Part shown: in pieces, positions 21,000 through 32,600 of the stretch
Numbering within the stretch: the stretch's first letter is position 1
How the letters are laid out: each line of letters opens with the position of its first letter
Origin: Bryopsis sp. KO-2023
Taxonomy: Eukaryota; Chlorophyta; Ulvophyceae; Bryopsidales; Bryopsidaceae
Assembly (NCBI GenBank): GCA_030272585.1
Contig: BSYQ01000011.1
Span: 434,001-498,000 of the forward strand
Direction: 5' to 3'
Length of the DNA: 64,000 nucleotides
The notes under the pieces: generated by a model
The model's input: the letters and a program-made list of their open reading frames with translations, nothing else
What the model was told of the DNA's origin: nothing
Databases searched by the model: none
Program-made: the position numbers and the translations under genes

Positions 21000-23900
21000 T
21001 CAAGCCATTTGAGTGGCGACCTGGGTTTGATGGTATAGAAAGGGATGATCGGCAAATCTTGCCAAATCCTCAACAATGCGAAACAACGCCTGCGAAAAAA
21101 AAAAAATAAAATTGAAGAGAAGAGAAAAAAAGACACTCTTGAAGCTTCTGCCCACAACGGAAACTACACAATTTTCACGTGATATATGTATTTTTTTTGG
21201 TGCAATTTTCTTTTTTTTTTTTGTGTTGAATTGCTAACACAAGGTTTTCTGAGAAATGTGTTGTAGGGCATATATTTTACATTGAAATTATTTTACACAA
21301 GGCCAAAGGGTCTCTCTCTCTCTCTCTCTCTCTATGTATATATATATAGATAGATTTAATTTTTTAAAATTCTTATTCTATTCTATTTTTCTGTTTATTT
21401 ATTTATTTATTTTTTGGGTGGGGAGGATGGTTTCTTACCTCTGGTCTCCCAAGGGATTTTGCTCGTTGTGACATTTCTTTTAGAATGTCTTGCTTTGCTG
21501 TGAACCAATCCTTAATAACATTCGCTATTCCGTTCGGCTGCCTCTCAAAGGCCCCCACTTTGTTGTCCAAAACATACGGAATGTTGCCCTCCTCCTACAA
21601 AAAAAAATTTATTATTATTATATATATATATATACTTTAAAGAAAGTAAAAGAGCACATGCCTGCAATGAAAGCAGACAATACCTCTCCTCCACGAAAAA
21701 AGTGAAAAAAGAAAAACGCAAAGAAACAAAAATGCATCAATCGAAGGTCCTGTTCCATCGAAAAAATCAAGATCGACTCTTGGTCGTTTTCAAAAACCTT
21801 TTTTCCCACTGCAGCAGATCACCCCCAGAAAAAAAAAATACAAAAACGAAAAACTAACAAAAAAAGGATCAGCAAAAAAAAAAGGGGAACTAAAAATCCT
21901 TCAACCACCACCAAAAGAGCAGGAAAAAATACCCCAAAAAAGGAAAAAAATTACCTGGCCAGGGACGAATCCGTTGAGCAAAATCGGAGTGCCGCATATT
22001 AGAGCTTCAGCGATTGTTCCGGGACCTGCTTTAGTCACCACCGCATCGCAGGCAGACATCCATTCGTTCATGTTGTTGACAAATCCGTTAACGAAAACCC
22101 GCATGCCCTCAGGATACTCCCTCTCCTCCAGTTTTGTCACCAGTTTCGTGTTCCGCCCGCAAATCACCACCACCTGATCAATCAACAAAAAAAAAAAAAA
22201 GAAACCCAACTTGAAACGACGGAAAGGACACCGATATTCCTTGTTGGCACGGTGGATGGGCTGCACAGGTTTTCATTCTTGATGGAACACATCCAGAAGG
22301 GGGGGGGGGGGGGGGGGGGTAAATAGAGAGTTTGCATCAAGGCTGCTGGTTAAGTAGGGAAAAACAAAATTTATGGAGGTTTTTACACATGTGATACAAA
22401 ATTAGAGGAATTTTTTTGCATGTGATACTGAAGGGGTTGATTAGATATAGTACCTGACAAGAGGACCCAACTTCTGCAGCGATGGCGTCTACTATTTGCT
22501 CCAGCTTGCCCATTCCTTCTCCACCCCCCACCAAAAGGACTGCAGGTTTTTCCTTATCCATGCCCTGCAAGCAATTGAGACAGTCAGAATTTCTTTTTTT
22601 GGTTGTTCAATTCACAATGCATACAAACAGCCACGGTAACATGATGGGCACCGGCCAGAATTTTCTCATTTGCGAAATAATATTCGGGAAGCTTTTTTCT
22701 GTGTTCGAGTTGGATTGCCTACCAGTCTCTTTCTCAGGGTTGCTTTTGCAGGTAGAGATTTGGAGAAATCAGGCCGAATAGGGAGCCCTGCAGGTTTGTC
22801 GAAACAGAAAAAAATGGCCATCATTAACTGAAGATTCATTAGGCTTTTTTAACGCTCGGCTTTTCCAAGAAGGCAACTAATTTATCAAAAACAACACACA
22901 AAGAAAATGAAACCAAAAAAGTGCTGGTACTCAAAATCATCCACAAGATCAAGGGTGCACTGCTCTATTCAGTTAACTTCTCTCCCTGAGCAAAAGGCTT
23001 CATTTTTTTTATTTATTTATTTTTTTTTTTTTGGGGGGGGGGGGTGGAAGACATGCGTTTGCTGAGGTCAAACCATCGTTGCTTTTCTGGAGGACATCCA
23101 ACCCACCATGTACGGTGATTTGATCGCCCTTCAAGTTCATTCTTTTTGCCAATTCTGCACAAAACTCTGTTGGAACAAAGCATTGAGTAACCCCTGGATG
23201 GAACCTGCTCCAACACACACACACACACACACACACACGAAAAAAAGGGGGTCATCAACACTGGCCATTCATGCAATTTGGTTCTGTCAAAACTCTCTTC
23301 AAAATAGTGCGAAGGGAGAATTTAGGACCCTGGTTGTCATTAAAAAATAAAATAAATAATTACAGAGAATTTATTCAGCAGGAATTTCAGCTTTGATGTA
23401 ATTTTATTTCATAAAAAAAAGAGAAAGAAAGATGGATGTTATGATTCTTACCATGAATTGTGGCAGGTTGTGAAATCCGTCACTACTGTAGCAAAAGCGA
23501 TTGGTTTCTGAACTCCTCTCCTGGATGCAGACAGAAATTTTGTCAAAATTGAAGCACCACTTCGCAAGGAGAAAAAAAAAAAAGAGGATTTCAAAGAAAT
23601 TATGATATCAAAAAAAGAAGTTTTTAATGGTAACAAATCTGATGAGGAGTTTGCTCTAGAAAAAAAAAAAACTGGATGGAAAAAAAAATGGATTTAAATA
23701 CAATCTTGGAGAATTAGTTATGTCAATCGTCCCCCAGTTTCCAGGCACTCTACCACTGCACAAGCATCAATCTCTTCCCCCCCCCCCTTTATTTTTAAAG
23801 AAAAGAAATCGTTGCATCGAATCCATCAAGATTATGCCGGTGCAATTGCATTCCCTCCCTAGAAAAAGCCAAAGTTGAGCAAATTTCGAGAAATAGGGAA

Positions 23901-26374
23901 AAAAAGCAGAAACATACCTCATACGATCAATAAGAACTCGCATCGGAACATGTTGCATTAGGGGATGTACCGAAATCTAGAAATCAGCAACCACTCAAAG
24001 TTAGAAAAAAATCGAAGAAAAGGGAAACCAAACAATCAAAAAGACAAAAAAAAAATGATGTCTTGATTTCAAAAAAAATCTGGCATTGCTTTACATCCAT
24101 CACCAGTTTTCACATCCACAAAAGCACATATTTGGGTCATATCACTCCTGCACCACATAGAAAACTGATGAATTTCCCCCAAAAATGTAGAGAAAAAAAG
24201 AACACAAGTAGATACACCCCCCCCCCAAAATCCATTGTCGGATCCAAAAAAACTACACAAAGGAATTTTCAATTGACCCATGCTTACAATGAGATCTGGA
24301 TTGTACAACTCGATGCATTCTGAGACTCGATCGTAGCAAATGGTGGCGGCCATCGCCATCCCTGATCCATGCATGAATCGAGGATTCGACAAGAAATACA
24401 GTATTCTCCACATCCAAGCATTGTTGACCAAAAAACTGTACGTCTTTGGTAATTGATTGAAGGGGTACGGAGTGTGCTCCATCCATAAGTCGACGACATT
24501 GATCTAAAAATAGATGTAGGCCAAAAACACACGACTCAGAAAAAAAAAAAATTGGAAAAAAACAGCACAAGAAGATGCAAAGAGGAATTCTTCTTTCAAT
24601 TGATCGATTGGATGAATTCATAGAGTATTTTTTTCGAGCAATTGTCAAAAGTGACATATGGACCTCTCCATGTATTTTCCTAGCACATCAATTATCTTTT
24701 TTTCTTTATCTTGGAAAGTGGATTGTATATTGGCAAACAGCTAGGCCCCAAACCCAACACCTAATTCTCAACCTGTTTCCCTGAACTTTTTTTTCCCACG
24801 CCAGGCATTAATTGACCCCCGTTTTTTTTCGCAGAGACGCCACTGCTTGATTACTAAAACATCTATTGGATGGGAACCCACCTCGTACTTGCCTCTGTAC
24901 AACTGTTCGAATCCACTTTTTAAGGCATCTGCCGATGCCTTGTGACCTCCCCCAGTATTGGACATCAAAATTAAGACCCGCTTGACCCCTGTCTTCTTCG
25001 TCAAAAATCCTGTTTCAAAAAAGCACACAGATTAGTATCTGAATAGTTAAAATTAATAGATATAAAAGTAAATAAATAAATTACTAAAATAATAAGGTAT
25101 TGTCTATTGTCTGTGCTCTCAATTGTTTTGATCCCTCCCAGTTAACGCGACTTTCGCTACTAAAAATAGACATTTCTCTCTCTTTTTGTATTTTATTTGG
25201 ACTGAGCAAATTTAGCCCCACATCTATGCAGATTTATTGCTGAAAATTTTATTTGGATTTGACGGGGGGAAAAAATGTTTTTGTTTCTTTGACGCAAAAA
25301 CACACAGCAATTTCTCCTTTTTTTTCTCTGTTTTCTTTATTTATTTCCACCCCACCTCCGAGCGCACTCAAGGGCCAGGGCCTGGCCGCATGGGCTGTCC
25401 CCAATGGATCAAACTGATCAAAACACACAGCAAGGATCACCAATCCCCTCACGGTTTTCAAAAATTCATCTCTCACCTTTCTCGAAACAGAATCTAGGGG
25501 TAAAAAATTCAGACTAATATTTTGGTGATAATTCTTCCTATTAGATTGGTGCTTTGATTAATGCCCTTGCTAAGGAAAACCCCGACACCAACCTGGGCAT
25601 AGCTGGCTGGAATAGACTCCTCCAGCCGAGAAAAATCAGGCCCAGTGTTTTTGAATACCACAATTTGCTTCAGTTGAGTCGAAAAATCCAACTTTTTTCT
25701 TTCATCCCTTTTCTCTTTTGGCCAAAACATTTGACTGCATTCTCTGAACCAATAAAAAGACATCGTCCATCCCCCCCCAAATCCCCAAAGCTTGACTTCG
25801 TTTCTTTTCTGTTGTTTTGGGGCCAAGTCCTTTTCACTGATAAACCCCTCGTCGCAGTTTTTTCGGAGGAAGTTTGGTCTGAAATTCAATCACGGTCAGG
25901 GGTAGCAATAAACTATTTTCAAAAGTTTGACCTGTCTGTCCAAAGCGACGTTTGGGAAAACGAAGCAAAACATATATGTACAAAAAGTGACTAGCGCTCC
26001 ACCCACTTTTCCCTTTCGCTACGTTTATGTTGAATAACGCTCTTTTTTTTCGAACTCTTGCTTTTCCACGTTCGACCTTCGAATATCGAAATTGGCGTCT
26101 AAGATTTCGAATAAGAATCAAACCAAAATATGCGATGACATACGGGGAGGAAGCCTGCGCCACCGCCGGCCGCGATGCCCGCCCCACCAAATCTTCTCAA
26201 CCAACGCCCGACTTGGTTCGACGGGCGTCGCGAGCCTTGTGTAGTGGCGCCATGCTTGGACAGCGCCCGGAGTTTCCCCGTGCACGACAGCGTCGACCCT
26301 CGACTCAACCCGTCGGGCCCGTCCAGGCCGCCCGAACGGCCTGACACCCCCGTGGCGCTCTGCGTGAAGTCCAT
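21000..26374 (-). CDS. MGD: monogalactosyldiacylglycerol synthase (MGDG synthase)
   Basis: Transfers galactose from UDP-Gal to diacylglycerol to make MGDG, the main thylakoid lipid, at the plastid envelope. Twelve exons: 26374-26144, 25413-25356, 25009-24882, 24503-24288, 23976-23918, 23520-23452, 23204-23107, 22787-22723, 22564-22454, 22173-21955, 21594-21439, 21089-21000. All junctions keep phase, giving 499 residues. The N-domain has [19 protein letters not shown], then [25 protein letters not shown] and [12 protein letters not shown]. The GT28 C-domain has [50 protein letters not shown] and [13 protein letters not shown]. Exon 1 is Ser/Gly/Arg-rich, like a transit peptide. An upstream in-frame start is possible, as the frame stays open to 26650. 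Confidence 0.92.
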
Positions 26375-27991
26375 GCTCGGGAGAAATGCGCTTCGAAGGC
26401 GTTTTTCAGTTTGGGAAACGGTCGCTGCGCTCGACGAGGCCCTGCCGAAAACAAGCCCTGGGGTTGGGCGTGAGACGACTTTACAGAAAGCTCGCCATTC
26501 TGTCTGTCTGTCTGTTTGAGATGTGACGTCACGGGGGATTCGTTGCGAATATCGTAAAATCAAAAGCTTTTCGATTCCGAAACACCCCCCCACACACACA
26601 TGCTCGTTCCGCAACCAAGGTGCGGAATTGTTTTCGAACAGGTTGCCCAAAGCTTTCGAAACGTGAAGAACCCCTCCTTATTCGACCACGGTAGCGGTGG
26701 GAAGGCCCTGACGTGACCGCTACAGTAGCGGTCACATCAGGCTCCGACCGCTACCGTGGCCGAATCCTTCCAGATACCTTGCCGCCACGTGGGGCGCTAT
26801 GACAGACCAGTGAAGTGATGTGATGGCGCAGCAAGGAAATGCGCGACACCTTTCCAGTGCGCTTCCCCCCCCCCCCCGTCGAAAGGTCGCGAAATGGGAC
26901 CCAGGCGTCGACGAGGAAACGGGGGAACCGAACGGCCGACGCGCGAGCAGGAGCCGCCTCGCAACCCAACCAAGGCTTCGCTCAGGCTTCGCGCTGGTGT
27001 TCCGCTGGTGGTGTTCCCGTTGGATTGCGTGGTGGAGGTCGTAGGAGGCGAACAGCACGGAGGTAACGTGCAGGGCCCCAAGCACGACCCACATTTTCTC
27101 TCCCCCAACGACGGTCCCGTTTGATCGAGGCCAGCAGGACGACGGCTGTTGGTGAACCGGGGGGCGATGAGATCATGGAGCAGCGATAAGTTAGGAGGCC
27201 CCAACAGACCAAGCCTCTCAAATCAAGGCAATATGCTGATGAAAGAAGGAAACATGTGAGGAGGAAGAGTAAGAGGCTGGTGAGCCTGGACAGAGAGAGG
27301 GTTGCTGCATGATGAAGTGTGTGAGTTTCTTTGGAAGATCATAATAATAAGAAAAAGTAGAAACAACAGTTTGTTGATGGCCATCATCGGCAGCTCTTGA
27401 ATAAAACAAAAGCTAGACTGAAAAAATGAATGAAAGAATAACTATCGCCAACTTTTTGTTCCAATTCTAGGAACCAGCATTGACCTGTTTTTTGTAACCA
27501 CCTAAAATCAAACAAGATATTTGTGGCCCCACCAAAGCTGATGGGTAGGAAAGGAGGTGAGAGTAAAAATGCTATCTGTTGAGGGGAAATCCAAAAGAAA
27601 GGCTCAGGGAAAATAAAAATCCTCTTGGACAACGTGAGCCTACAGTCGAATTTGGCCTCTTTTCAAAGAAATGAAATCGATCTGCCAAACAATAAGAAAG
27701 AAGTGGTGACATTCAAGGACGTATTTGGAGTGGTAACAAGTGATGCTGGAAGACACGAGAGAAAAAAAAAGAGTAAGGTTTAGAATCCCCCTCTGCCCCC
27801 CCCCCCAAGGAAGGAAAAAAGATGTGTCGAATCTGACGGGAGAGCTGCTGGGGGTGCTCAGTCCTCGATCCATCCACCATCACGTTAAGGACGCAACACG
27901 CAGCCAGCCACTCCTCCAGGCCCATCGCTCACCTGCTGGAATCCAGCGTTCCAGGGAAGCACCTCACTTCGCTGGATCTCGTGATGCCTGA
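26375..27991. other. GC-rich region upstream of MGDG synthase
   Basis: GC-rich, CpG-rich DNA at about 26.1-27.2 kb is probably the 5' region of the MGDG gene and perhaps of a divergent transcript. It contains a strong nested inverted repeat at 26686-26759. No protein could be recognised. Confidence 0.45.
26686..26759. repeat. nested inverted repeat
   Basis: Outer arms CCACGGTAGCGGT / ACCGCTACCGTGG enclose inner arms GTGACCGCTAC / GTAGCGGTCAC, and all share the core ACCGCTAC. It lies about 310 bases upstream of the assumed MGDG start codon, so it may be regulatory or the end of a small element. Confidence 0.7.
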
Positions 27992-29604
27992 TGTGTTTCG
28001 GAAACCCTGCTGGACAGGGACGTCAAGGCGATTCAATGCACACAGATGATGCTGTCCAAACTATTGTCGCCCCTCAACAGCAACGTCCTGCTGCGCAACC
28101 AGAAAGAGGATCGAGGGTGGATGAAATACTTGAGAGTGTACAAATTACTGGAGCTTCCGAAAGAGTGCGAGAACGAAGTCTTTCGGGCTTCGCAATGGAA
28201 AAACGTGGGTAGTTTCGAAGGGGACGAGTTTTGGGAAACCGCTGCTTGTGATTATGACCGATGGGTGTGCACATTGGCGAGTTCTCTTCTGAGCCTCGTC
28301 GAAAATCCGCTCCTCAAAATTCTCCAGGACCTGGCAGCCATGAAAACGGGGTTTGCAGAGCTAATCATGCCGTTCGTTTTCCAAGACCTGGCACTTGGGT
28401 CCATGGATCAGTCACATGCACAGCAAACCTTGTCTACAAAAATTTCATGGTTCATCCTGAAGAGGGCGGACACAGCCCAACGAGCATCTCAATTGGTGCT
28501 GTCCTGTTTGGAGTTCCTTCGGCATTGCCACAGGGACTGGGCGGCATGCAGATGGGCTGGGAGGAAATCGCTCGACTGCGTAGCTCCGGAGGGCTGGTCG
28601 AAGGTGTATTGGTTGGATGTGGACTACATGGAGGTGGCCCTGGCAGCGTTTCAATGCTCGGCCTATTTCACTTCTCTGGAATACGTGGAGCATTGGTGTG
28701 AGGACAGCTGTGGCGGCTTGAAGCTTCCTGAAACTCTCATGGACGATTTGGATCAGCAAACGCTCCCCGTCGTCGATGGACTGCTCCTGGATATCTACAG
28801 GTGGGTGGATTTGGTTTGGACAGGCACACAGTGGACGTGTATTACGGAGGCTAAGGATAGGGTGGTAGAGATATGAATGGATGGAAGAACCCCTCTCGAA
28901 AAGCTAGGATCCATGCCGGTGACTTCTGAAAGATGTGCTGATAAAACGACGTCGGAATTCTTGTTCCTATGGGTTGGTTAGCAACAGTGATATGGACGCT
29001 TAAATAGAGAAACTGATGGAGGGGATCGCTGGACATTGGACATTGTAGGAGCGTCAGCGAGCCGGATGGCCTGTTCGCGGTTGCAAGAACACCCCACATG
29101 AAATCGCAACTCACTCTGGTGGAGCATGAAGGCAATTGGGAAGACGCGGCGACTCTCTACGATCTGGCACATTCCACTGCCCCCTTCCCATCCAATGAAA
29201 TGCACCTGGGCCTGCTGAACGCTCTCCGCCACCTCAGCTGGAATTCCACTCTGAAGGGACGATTGGAGCACCTGAAAACCACGGGCATCTGGCATGAGGA
29301 TTTTTCGGACATTCGAATCAGAGCTGGTGTGGAGAATAAACTCATGGGACTCCAGTCAAAAAGAAAGGGAGGTTTCGGAGGTCGGGGGGCGTTCTTCCTT
29401 CCATGGGCTGCTGTGTGGGGCGTTGGGCAACCTTCGGGATGGAGATAGAGAGGGTTTTTTTATGGATGTCAGCAACGCCCGGTGTGACACCGTTGAATGT
29501 TTGTCTTCCGCCACGACGGAGAGCCTGGCGGCGCTGAAACTCTAGATGGTCGACATGGTGTCTGAGGGTTGGCGGCCGAGATGGCCGAAATCGGATGGTA
29601 GGTG
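27992..29604 (+). pseudogene. ATM/Tel1-like kinase fragment (FAT domain), decayed
   Basis: Matches the FAT-domain region of ATM/Tel1, the DNA-double-strand-break checkpoint kinase. Open sequence to 28800 has VYWLDVDYMEVALAAFQ, CSAYFTSLEYVE and VDGLLLDIYR (ATM: FWLDLNYLEVAKVAQ, LLLEIYRSIGEPDSLYG). After a phase-consistent intron 28801-29048 it continues SVSEPDGLF, LTLVEHEGNWEDAATLYDLA. Near 29290 the homology jumps to another frame (ELVWRINSWDSSQKER, FHGLLCGALGNLRDGDREGFF). A TAG at 29543 stands where the family has Gln. No PI3K-type kinase domain was found downstream to 35 kb. The frameshift and nonsense codon suggest a pseudogene; a sequencing error could explain only one of them. Confidence 0.75.
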
Positions 29605-32600
29605 GCAAACCTTGATTCAGTGCAGTTCTTTCGGTGGTCAGTTTGAGAACCATTTTATCTAACAGTTGTTCTGGTCAATCCTCGGTTGTTCTTGGGAGCT
29701 ACTTAGGCAATATATTTTTAAGGGGGGGGGGGGGGGGGTTGGAGAGCTGCCCGCCAGAAATTGCTGATTTGTTGCTTATATTGTTCTGAAAGCAGCCAAG
29801 AATGCCGCCCCGAGAAATCCTTTCAGGTCCTTTCAGGTTTTTTTGTTTTAAAGCATTTTTCTTTGCCGTGGTGTGTGGGATCATTCGCCCAGGGTTCGTT
29901 TTAGGAGGGAACAGAGAGAAAATCTTCAAGATGTTGGTGCTGCCGTTCAGTTTACGATCATACATGTTTGTCTGACATTTTAGTATTGGATGCCATTTGT
30001 CACTCTTTGCCTTTGTCGTCTCTTTTTGCAATAATAATGAAAATACTGAGGTGTCCAGAGAATTGTTTCACAGTTTATTCAGGAAGATGTGATATGGGGA
30101 ATGAGAGCCATGATCCCATCACATGTGGTGAAGTCGATCTTTAGCTTCCCATCTACTTTACATCACGAACTGCTGACTTTGATGTACTCCCACCAAGTAC
30201 CCGCATTGGATCTCTCACTTCTCTGCTCATTATTTGCTGATGTATATATGACCCCAAGCAAAAGTTAAGACTGAGAACAATTTGTTGGATTGATAGCCAT
30301 GTGTTGTCTATTTGGGAAAAAAAGGAAAAACCGTTCAAATGAAGCGCTCGGGAAGAAAGTGGGCTTGGGAATGTATCCTCCACATGGAGTCGGGCTGCAA
30401 CAGGAGAAAAAACACTCACAATCCCGATCTGCCCGCCAAACAGGAAAAACCACATCAACTAACCAACAAAAAAAATCAGTTGATTATTTTTGACCAGAAT
30501 GCATCCTGTGCTCATCTTATGTTTAAAATAGTAAGACATATGTGTACAACTTTCCATCGGTTTTCCTTGGGCGCTTTATTACTACACCCTTTTCCTCTCA
30601 AGCGATCGGCTATGGGCTCTTTTCGATTTGGAAGATTCAGGTTTTTTTTGTTTACTCCACCCTTATCTTTCCCTGCGATTGGTTATGGGATCTTTTGTTT
30701 TCTTCTCTTTACACAGAACTTCTTTTGGCAGCGGGTTTTTTCTTGTCTGGAGGGCTCTCTCAGCAATAATATGGCAAGTGGTTTGTACAGCAATACAACA
30801 CAATACGATCCAACCACCGTAACCAAATAACCACGTGCACTCAACTACCCGAAAATGAATATCGGCCCTTCTACAGGAATCATTTTCAACCTGCTGAGGT
30901 ATTTCTCTCTTCTGTTGGAGTCATTTGTCGCAGGGAACACCATCAAAGTGGCAGCCTTCTATTTCGTGTTGCATGGGGAAAGAGTGAGCTATTCTGCTCC
31001 AGAAATTTTGGCCACACAGGAAATTTCCCTAGCCTCATTAAATGGCAAAAACACGGGAGCTTTGGATGTGGACTGCGTTGGGGTGGTCACGTGGAGTTTG
31101 CTGTGCCGCTCCGAATCCTGGGTTGATAAAAACATCAACCAAATCAATGGTGTTGGGAGGCAAAAGATTGGCCATTCCACAGACGACTGCAAGGAATCTG
31201 GAACAGGAGCGGAAAATGCACTCCTATCTGACCTTGATGGGCAACTGCTGGCGCCAGGATGAATACGAGAGGCAGACTTTGATGGAGGTGGGCTGGTGGG
31301 AATCCTAAGTCTGGTGGAGGAGGAGGAGGTGACTGAGTGGGAAAGCACAGAGGTAAGAATAAGTGGCGGCGTTTCTTGCACTGCTGTGACTCCTCCAAAG
31401 AGATGCACAATGGTGTTCAAAGTGGCTGGGCTGGAAATAGGTGGAAGAGATTGACCCCCACAGTATATCACAAGGCATGAAAATCGTTCATGACCACTGC
31501 GAATGAGGTTTTTTTGCAGAGTGCAGATTCCTATGCACATGCAGTAGTGGTTCCCGATGATCAATATTGGATAGGAGGGAATGCTGGGTCAGCTGACACA
31601 ACAAGGCCAAAGGAAAAATAAGAAAGGCGCGAGCTTCAGTGGGGGTGGTGTATCTTGGATGGCTCACGAAGAAAGAAACAAGAAAAGGCTGCAAAACCAG
31701 TATACTGGGCTTCTTACGTAAGAAGCCCAGTTTTTTAAGAGATTGAAATGGGTACCTTGCCGTGGACCTGAAAAGATTTTGTCTAAGCATGTCAGCCCAA
31801 AGCGGTGAATCTGTTTTCATGTGAAAACAAAAGATCTTCAAATTCCAAATGGATGGAGCCCTCGATGAAGAATAAATGAGTCTCATTTGGGGGTATCAGG
31901 GATGCAACTTCCAGCAATCGTCAGCAAATATAGTTTATAGCCTGAAGTTTCCAGGACACAATGACCCTGTGGCCTCTATTCATTTTCATTTTATCGCCAA
32001 AAAAATAATGTCTGTTAGGAACTCTCAAGCAATTGAAGAGTGAGAATATAATACATGTATAACATCATCGAAACCATCCATCCCCCAGCAGGAGCCTTGG
32101 TTTTCGAAGGCTCGCTTGTCTGCTCGTCTGTTTCGAGCTCTCGGGCAAGTGGTGGCGGGTCCCCAAACGCAGGTCTGAGACGACAGGGATCGGCATTGCT
32201 CCAGGCAGCCAGCACGAGGGTGCCACACCTTCCGACGCTCCGTCACGCCCGCCCGCCCCCCCGCCCCGACGGACCTTCCGGGAGTCCGCCGTCGACCCTG
32301 GGGTCGCCCTTGGAGCGTGGGCGGGCCGGCTCCCGAACACCAAACCACAACCAGAAACCAGAAAACGGAAAAAAACCAGAAAACCAGAAAACGCTCACCG
32401 AATCGGGATCGCCGCGATGAGGCAGCGCCGTACGAAACGAAAACGAAACAGTAAACGAAACGGTTGGCGCAGAAGTGTTGGGCGACGATACCGGACGTTG
32501 CATGGGCTTGCATTCTGCAGCCCCGTTATTCGTCCATCGCGATCGCCGCAGAGGGAGGCAGCTCAACTTTCGCAGCGCGGCTTCGACCCTCGGCTCTCTT

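Noticed and set aside
23210..23239. CRISPR-like or regulatory tandem repeats
   Set aside because: This is a simple AC microsatellite in an intron; there are no spacers anywhere in the window that would suggest a CRISPR array.
30855..31262. Plus-strand ORF of 135 codons as continuation of the ATM fragment
   Set aside because: Its translation shows no resemblance to the ATM FAT or kinase regions in any frame I compared.
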